This document shows positions 59,213 through 64,000 of a DNA stretch of 64,000 nucleotides, in pieces; within the stretch, counting starts at the first letter, position 1; every line of letters begins with the position of its first letter. Under the pieces are notes generated by a model that worked only from the letters and a program-made list of their open reading frames with translations, did no database searches and had not been told where the DNA came from. The translations under genes and the position numbers were made by a program. Source of the DNA: Chryseobacterium endalhagicum (lineage in GTDB: Bacteria; Bacteroidota; Bacteroidia; Flavobacteriales; Weeksellaceae); the NCBI RefSeq assembly GCF_016745235.1, contig NZ_JAELVM010000002.1:248001-312000 (forward strand), read 5' to 3'.

Positions 59213-61187
59213 GTACGATAACAAACGTAAAAAAACGTTAAGGTGGGGCTACCTCTTCGCAGTGGGAGCTCTGTGCGTATTTGTGATGTTTCTTACCAGG
59301 ATTGTAATCCTGCAAAACACTAATGTTCAGGAAATTAAAGACGATTACATTAATAAAAATTACCGGGAAGCCACTTTAAAAGCTGCCCGCGGAAACCTGT
59401 TTGCCTCGGACGGTTCCATTCTGGCCACAACTGTGATGCGCTACGACATCTATCTTGATTTTAAAACAATGAAAGATACGATCTACAGCAACAATATCGG
59501 GGCGCTGACAGATTCTTTAAGCAAGATGTTCGGGAAATCAAGAGGAGAATTCAGACAGAAATTCGACGAACAGAAGAAAAAGAAAAACCAATACTACACC
59601 CTGGTGAAAGGCCTTGATTTTGACCAGTACGACAGGATCAGAAACTTTCCAATCTTTAAAAAAGGTAAAAATAAAGGCGGTTTTATCGTAGACCGAAATT
59701 ATAAGCGTGAACTTGCCACCTCAGAGATCGGATCCGGAACTATCGGTATTGATAACGGTGAAGTAAAAGCAGGTCTTGAAGGGGCTTTCTCAAAGTATCT
59801 TACCGGAACTGATGGTAAAAGACTAGAACAGAGAATCAACTCCTCCCAATGGAAACCGATTGATTACTGGAAAGTAAAAGAACCGGTGGACGGAGAAGAT
59901 GTGTATACTACCTTAGACCTTAGAATTCAGGACATTGCCCACTCCGCTCTGGAGAAGCAGCTGATCACTTACGAAGCCAAACACGGAACCGTGATTGTGA
60001 TGGAAACAGAAACCGGAAAAGTAAGAGCTTTGGTGAATCTGAGAAGAACGGACGAAGGAGAATATGAGGATTCTTACAACTACGCCTTAAAAGATAATAT
60101 AGAACCTGGTTCCACATTCAAAACGATTTCTCTTTTGGCCGCTATGGACGACGGATTTATCGATGAAAACACAACCGTAGACGTAGGAGGAGGAGTCTGG
60201 ACCTATGCAAAGCAGAGAATATCTGACGGACACGGAGGCGGAACTTACGATATCAGTGATGTTTTAGCGAAATCAAGTAACGTAGGAACGGCAAAACTGA
60301 TCACAAAGTATTATGCTGAAAAACCTCAGATCTTCCTTGACCACCTGAAAAGATGGAAATTATTTGACAAAATGGACATCGAGCTTCCGGGAATCACAAA
60401 ACCGAAGATCGTAACCCCTCAGAATAAAAGATGGAACGCCGCAACACTGGCTTCCATTTCATACGGATATTCATCAAATATCAACCTATTGCAATTAACA
60501 ACTTTCTACAACGGAGTTGCTAACGGCGGTAAAATGCTTAAACCATTATTCATCGACAAGATCATGAAAGATGGTAAAATAATGTACAGCGCAAAACCTG
60601 AGGTAATGGTGAACAAAATGGCCTCAGAAAAAGCCATTAAAATGATGACCAGCGCACTGACCAAAGCAGTAGAAAAAGGAACAGGACGAAGCATCTTCAC
60701 CCCTAACCTTAAAATGGCCGGAAAAACGGGTACCGCAAGGTTTGAATACTGGCTTCCTGGTCCAATGAAATACCGCGCATCATTCGCAGGCTTCTACCCG
60801 GCAGACCATCCGAAATACACCTGCTATGTAATGATCAGCGAACCGAACACAGCAAAAGGTTTTTATGGAGGATCAGTTTCAGCACCGGTGTTTAAGGAAA
60901 TTGCAGGAAAAACATTCCTGAAGACACCGCAGAACATAGAAAAAGAAATGCTGGTAGACAGAAAGGTGAACCTGAGTAAAATGGTAGAGCCTAATGTAAA
61001 AGTAGCAGTCAATAATAAACAGATGCCCAATGTAGTAGGCCTTATCGGGAAAAATGTAATTCCCCAACTGGAAAATTTAGGGTACCGTGTAGACTATAAA
61101 GGCGTTGGAAGGATCAAAGAGCAATTTCCACTGGAAGGCACAGCGATCAGCAGAAACCAGAGAATTTATTTATCTCTGCAAAATTAA
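59196..61187 (+). CDS. ftsI: Division-specific peptidoglycan transpeptidase (PBP3) with PASTA domain
   Basis: 663 residues. One span near 14-34, a PBP dimerisation domain, and transpeptidase motifs: SxxK in EPGSTFKTISLL (about 306-310), SxN in LAKSSNVGTAK (about 364-366), KTG in MAGKTGTARF (about 508-510). A C-terminal PASTA domain (MPNVVGLIGKNVIPQLENLGYRVDYKG) follows. The start overlaps ftsL. Two small hairpins lie in the gap before murE. Confidence 0.95.
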   Translation: MQKQNEYDNKRKKTLRWGYLFAVGALCVFVMFLTRIVILQNTNVQEIKDDYINKNYREATLKAARGNLFASDGSILATTVMRYDIYLDFKTMKDTIYSNNIGALTDSLSKMFGKSRGEFRQKFDEQKKKKNQYYTLVKGLDFDQYDRIRNFPIFKKGKNKGGFIVDRNYKRELATSEIGSGTIGIDNGEVKAGLEGAFSKYLTGTDGKRLEQRINSSQWKPIDYWKVKEPVDGEDVYTTLDLRIQDIAHSALEKQLITYEAKHGTVIVMETETGKVRALVNLRRTDEGEYEDSYNYALKDNIEPGSTFKTISLLAAMDDGFIDENTTVDVGGGVWTYAKQRISDGHGGGTYDISDVLAKSSNVGTAKLITKYYAEKPQIFLDHLKRWKLFDKMDIELPGITKPKIVTPQNKRWNAATLASISYGYSSNINLLQLTTFYNGVANGGKMLKPLFIDKIMKDGKIMYSAKPEVMVNKMASEKAIKMMTSALTKAVEKGTGRSIFTPNLKMAGKTGTARFEYWLPGPMKYRASFAGFYPADHPKYTCYVMISEPNTAKGFYGGSVSAPVFKEIAGKTFLKTPQNIEKEMLVDRKVNLSKMVEPNVKVAVNNKQMPNVVGLIGKNVIPQLENLGYRVDYKGVGRIKEQFPLEGTAISRNQRIYLSLQN

Positions 61188-61201
61188 AATAAAAGAAACC
61201 A

Positions 61202-61243
61202 GTCCCAAAGGGACGATTTAATAAAGGGCAGGAAAAATTCCTG
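61202..61243 (+). other. Two small hairpins between ftsI and murE
   Basis: GTCCC-AAA-GGGAC (61202-61214) and CAGGAA-AAA-TTCCTG (61229-61243), both perfect, the second 11 bp before the murE ATG. Neither has a T tract; they may affect mRNA stability or translation. Confidence 0.45.
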
Positions 61244-61254
61244 TCAAATAAAAA

Positions 61255-62715
61255 ATGATAATAACAGAATTATTAAAAAGAATCCCAGTTGTAGAAATTC
61301 ACGGCAACAACAGCCGCGAAATTTCAGAATTGGTATTCGACAGCAGGAAGATCACGGAAAACTCACTCTATGTAGCAGTGAGAGGAACCGTTGCAGACGG
61401 ACATTCATACATTGCATCATCTGTTGAAAAAGGTGCAAAAGCAGTGGTGTGCGAAGAGTTTCCGGAAGATTTGAATGAAAATGTAACCTATATCAAGGTA
61501 AAAGATTCATCAAAAGCATTGGGACATCTTGCCTCTAATTTTTACGGAAATCCATCCCAGAAACTTAAATTAATAGGCGTTACGGGAACCAATGGAAAAA
61601 CATCTGTATCCACCCTTCTTTTTGATGTGTTCAAAAATTTAGGCTATGATTCTGCATTGCTTTCCACGGTGGAAATCCGTATTGGCGAAAAAATTATTCC
61701 TGCTACCCACACGACTCCGGATGTTATTACAATCAATAAGATCTTAGCTCAGGCTGTTGAAGAAGGCTGTGAGTTTGCTTTCATGGAAGTAAGTTCTCAC
61801 GGAATTTCCCAAAACAGAATTGAAGGGTTTCATTTTAAAGTGGCCGGTTTTACCAATCTTACCCACGATCATTTGGATTACCATAAAACGTTTGATGAAT
61901 ATCTGAAAACGAAAAAAAGGTTTTTTGATGACCTGGAAGATACAGCCGTAGCCATCACGAATGTTGATGATAAAAACGGAATGGTAATGCTTCAGAATAC
62001 AAAAGCTAAGAAAAAATCTTATGCGCTGAAGACCATGGCAGATTACCACGGAAAATCTTTAGAAATTGATTTCAACGGAATGCTGCTGAATTTCAATGGA
62101 AAAGAATTCTGGACCACACTCACAGGAAGATTCAATGTATATAACCTCTTGTTGGTGTTCGGAATTGCCGAAGAGCTTGGTTTTGAACAGGACGAAATCC
62201 TTCAGGCAATCAGCAAACTGAAAAGAGTTTCCGGAAGATTTGAAACATTTAAATCAGACGGCGGAATTTTCTTCATCGTGGATTATGCACACACGCCGGA
62301 TGCTTTGGAAAATATTCTGGACAGCATTAATGACATCAGAACAAAGAATGAGAGACTGATCACCGTTTTTGGATGCGGAGGCGACAGAGATCACTCCAAA
62401 AGACCTGAAATGGGAAATATTGCCACTAAAAAATCAACGCTGGCAATCATCACTTCAGATAATCCGAGAACAGAAGATCCTGCGCAGATCATCAAAGAAA
62501 TTGAAGCAGGTGTTGAATCTCAGAACTTCAGCAAATACACTTCAATTCCCGACAGAAAAGAAGCGATAAAAATGGCAATCAGGTTCGCAGAACCAAAAGA
62601 TATAGTATTAGTTGCCGGAAAAGGCCACGAAAACTATCAGGACATCAATGGCGTAAAACACCATTTTGACGACAAAGAAACGATCAACGAACTTTGGAAG
62701 TTAATGAGTAAATAA
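61255..62715 (+). CDS. murE: UDP-MurNAc-L-Ala-D-Glu:meso-diaminopimelate ligase
   Basis: 486 residues. N-terminal substrate-binding VFDSRKITENSLYVAVRG, ATP loop GVTGTNGKTSVSTLL, TTPDVI, MEVSSHGI, NLTHDHLDYHKTFDEYLKTKKRFF. The C-terminal DNPRTEDP motif selects meso-diaminopimelate over lysine, so the peptidoglycan should be meso-DAP type. Confidence 0.97.
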   Translation: MIITELLKRIPVVEIHGNNSREISELVFDSRKITENSLYVAVRGTVADGHSYIASSVEKGAKAVVCEEFPEDLNENVTYIKVKDSSKALGHLASNFYGNPSQKLKLIGVTGTNGKTSVSTLLFDVFKNLGYDSALLSTVEIRIGEKIIPATHTTPDVITINKILAQAVEEGCEFAFMEVSSHGISQNRIEGFHFKVAGFTNLTHDHLDYHKTFDEYLKTKKRFFDDLEDTAVAITNVDDKNGMVMLQNTKAKKKSYALKTMADYHGKSLEIDFNGMLLNFNGKEFWTTLTGRFNVYNLLLVFGIAEELGFEQDEILQAISKLKRVSGRFETFKSDGGIFFIVDYAHTPDALENILDSINDIRTKNERLITVFGCGGDRDHSKRPEMGNIATKKSTLAIITSDNPRTEDPAQIIKEIEAGVESQNFSKYTSIPDRKEAIKMAIRFAEPKDIVLVAGKGHENYQDINGVKHHFDDKETINELWKLMSK

Positions 62716-62722
62716 ACTGATA

Positions 62723-62753
62723 TTAATTTAAAAATTGAATTTATTTAATGATT
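62723..62753 (+). repeat. Left 31-bp inverted repeat of the murE-mraY insertion
   Basis: Reverse complement of 63143-63173 with 29 of 31 positions identical (mismatches at 62737 and 62749). It begins 8 bp after the murE stop. AT-rich, which weakens but does not remove the significance. Confidence 0.7.
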
Positions 62754-62763
62754 TAAAAATTTG

Positions 62764-63144
62764 ATGATGACTAAGAATTTTGAAAATTTCCCGGTTTAGA
62801 TCAAGAGTTTAGATCTTATTGAAAAAGTGTATCAGTTTATCAGAAGCGGAAATTTAGAAAGAGAATTTGAATTTAATAACCAAATAAAAAGAGCCGGATT
62901 TTCAATATCCAACAATATTGCAGAAGGCTCGGAATATAATAATAACAGACAGTTTATTAAATATTTAAAAATTGCAAAAGGCAGTTGTGCCGAAGTTAGA
63001 AGTATGATGATTGTAAGTAAAAGATTAAAACTGGGAGACGAAAACAAGGCGGAAGAAATCATTAATCTTTCACGGGAAGTTTCTTCTAATATTTCAAACT
63101 TTATTAAGTATTTAAGTGAAAACATGGAGAAACCCCATCTTTAA
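62764..63144 (+). pseudogene. Four-helix-bundle (23S rRNA IVP-like) protein gene with in-frame TAG
   Basis: From ATG 62764 the frame reads MMTKNFENFPV, then TAG at 62797-62799, then IKSLDLIEKVYQFIRSGNLEREFEFNNQIKRAGFSISNNIAEGSEYNNNRQFIKYLKIAKGSCAEVRS and on to 63144. The TIGR02436 family reads NF--L-VW--A---V-L-Y--, so the TAG sits exactly where Trp (TGG) is expected: a one-base nonsense change. The conserved SIPSNIAEG-like ISNNIAEGS and the GSCAEVR motif are intact. The GTG at 62827 could start a 105-residue N-truncated form. The gene interrupts the dcw cluster and is enclosed by inverted repeats. Confidence 0.8.
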
Positions 63145-63173
63145 TCTTTAAATAAATTAAATTTTTAAATTAA
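63143..63173 (+). repeat. Right 31-bp inverted repeat of the murE-mraY insertion
   Basis: Pairs with 62723-62753. It overlaps the last two bases of the stop codon at 63142-63144 and ends 10 bp before mraY. Confidence 0.7.
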
Positions 63174-63183
63174 AAAAAAGGAC

Positions 63184-64000
63184 ATGCTATACTATCTATA
63201 CGAATATCTAACCAGTCAGGGAATCCACATACCGGGATTGGGAATGCTGAAATACATTTCTTTCCGCGCCGGGATTGCTGTGCTGTTTTCTCTTATCATT
63301 GCATTGGTCTATGGAAAGAGAATCATCAACTATCTGAGAGCAAAACAGATGGGCGAGCTGGTACGTGACCTTGGATTAGACGGACAAAAGCAAAAAGAGG
63401 GAACCCCAACCATGGGAGGACTGATCATCATTATTGCCACGATTATTCCCGTACTTCTGTTTACCCGCATCACCAATGTATATATCGTCCTGCTGCTGGT
63501 TTCAATGTTGTGGATGGGTGCCATAGGTTTCGTAGATGATTATTTGAAGAAAGTAAAGAAAAATAAAGACGGGCTTAGCGGAAAATTTAAAATCGTAGGC
63601 CAGGTCGGATTGGGGCTAATTGTCGGAATTACAATGTATTTCCATCCCGATATTACCGTTAAAAGAAAATATGCAGATGCAAAAGTAGTAAACAGAAACA
63701 ATGTAGAGCAGAATTTCATGCCTACCGAAAAAATTACTGTTTCTACCGTTCCGTTTGCCAAGAATAATGAATTCGATTACAGTGGAATTTTGTTTTGGAT
63801 GAATGATAAAGATGCCCATGAGTGGGCATGGATTGTCTTTATTCCAATCGTTATTTTCATCGTTACAGCCGTATCAAACGGAGCCAATATTACGGATGGG
63901 ATCGACGGGCTTGCGGCAGGGACCAGCGCCATTATACTGCTTACCCTCGCCCTGTTCGCCTACCTTTCCGGGAACATCATCTTTGCAGACTATCTGAACA
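63184..64000 (+). CDS. mraY: Phospho-MurNAc-pentapeptide transferase, 3' end outside window
   Basis: 272 codons are visible from ATG 63184 ([18 protein letters not shown]) to the window edge. Motifs: [22 protein letters not shown] (the DD pair), SGKFKIVGQ, and [19 protein letters not shown], the active-site loop. MraY makes lipid I from UDP-MurNAc-pentapeptide. The insert of about 50 residues between TM segments ([16 protein letters not shown]...[10 protein letters not shown]) is longer than in E. coli and usual for Bacteroidota. Only 10 bp separate it from the right inverted repeat. Confidence 0.97.
   Translation, partial: MLYYLYEYLTSQGIHIPGLGMLKYISFRAGIAVLFSLIIALVYGKRIINYLRAKQMGELVRDLGLDGQKQKEGTPTMGGLIIIIATIIPVLLFTRITNVYIVLLLVSMLWMGAIGFVDDYLKKVKKNKDGLSGKFKIVGQVGLGLIVGITMYFHPDITVKRKYADAKVVNRNNVEQNFMPTEKITVSTVPFAKNNEFDYSGILFWMNDKDAHEWAWIVFIPIVIFIVTAVSNGANITDGIDGLAAGTSAIILLTLALFAYLSGNIIFADYLN

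Noticed and set aside
62832..63125. 97-codon minus-strand frame
   Set aside because: Shadow of the four-helix-bundle gene on the other strand.

Overview
The window looks like a chromosomal segment of a Bacteroidota, class Flavobacteriia, most likely Chryseobacterium or a close relative. The reasons are low GC, promoters of the TAnnTTTG type, almost no Shine-Dalgarno sequences, L21 and SecA of the Bacteroidota type, DUF5686 and SusC-less TonB receptors, many TTG/ATG starts inside tight operons, and small Cys-rich peptides with an MKNL..KL..GG leader. The species call is inference; gene family calls rest on motifs read in the translations. No tRNA, rRNA, CRISPR array, complete IS element or prophage was seen.

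Layout. 1-169 is the tail of an AAA-type ATPase gene. 170-817 is non-coding and carries a cluster of DnaA-box-like 9-mers (possible replication origin). 818-3346 is a DUF5686 outer-membrane protein. 3447-3969 holds two GG-leader Cys-rich peptides on the minus strand, then rpmA-rplU. 5420-12149 holds a lipoprotein metallopeptidase, an acyltransferase, miaE, a DUF502 protein and a DsbA-like/FAD monooxygenase/PLP enzyme operon. 12312-18260 holds a TonB receptor, a convergent sugar dehydrogenase, and a blaI-blaR1-like pair with clear operators. uvrB follows, then a four-gene minus operon of membrane proteins (20470-23336), pabB/pabC, menD and a 2OG-Fe(II) oxygenase. 27775-28743 is a second cluster of three Cys-rich leader peptides. 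28861-35748 contains a PA0069-type radical SAM protein, small proteins, an AsmA-like giant, a DUF2797 protein, a nucleotide-sugar epimerase and a DUF2795 protein. secA is at 35876-38950.

39103-48061 is an iron-uptake block: three TonB-dependent receptors interleaved with two paralogous PepSY-TM proteins. A ROK sugar kinase with an altered zinc motif, a repeat-rich spacer and msrA come next. 50196-55045 is an accessory signalling region: a TPR-lipoprotein histidine kinase and LuxR-type response regulator, flanked on both sides by genes whose promoters share a 16-bp palindrome at identical spacing. 55182-57075 carries elaA-like GNAT, engB and an alpha/beta hydrolase.

57300-64000 is the start of the dcw cell-wall/division cluster: mraZ with its own operator repeats, rsmH, an FtsL-like protein, ftsI, murE and mraY (cut by the window end). 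Between murE and mraY sits an insertion: a four-helix-bundle (23S rRNA IVP-like) gene, interrupted by an in-frame TAG and enclosed by 31-bp inverted repeats.

The most unusual items are (i) this inverted-repeat cassette in the dcw operon, (ii) the two sets of orphan GG-leader peptides, three of which share a conserved 5' leader element, and (iii) the palindrome-defined regulon around the two-component system.
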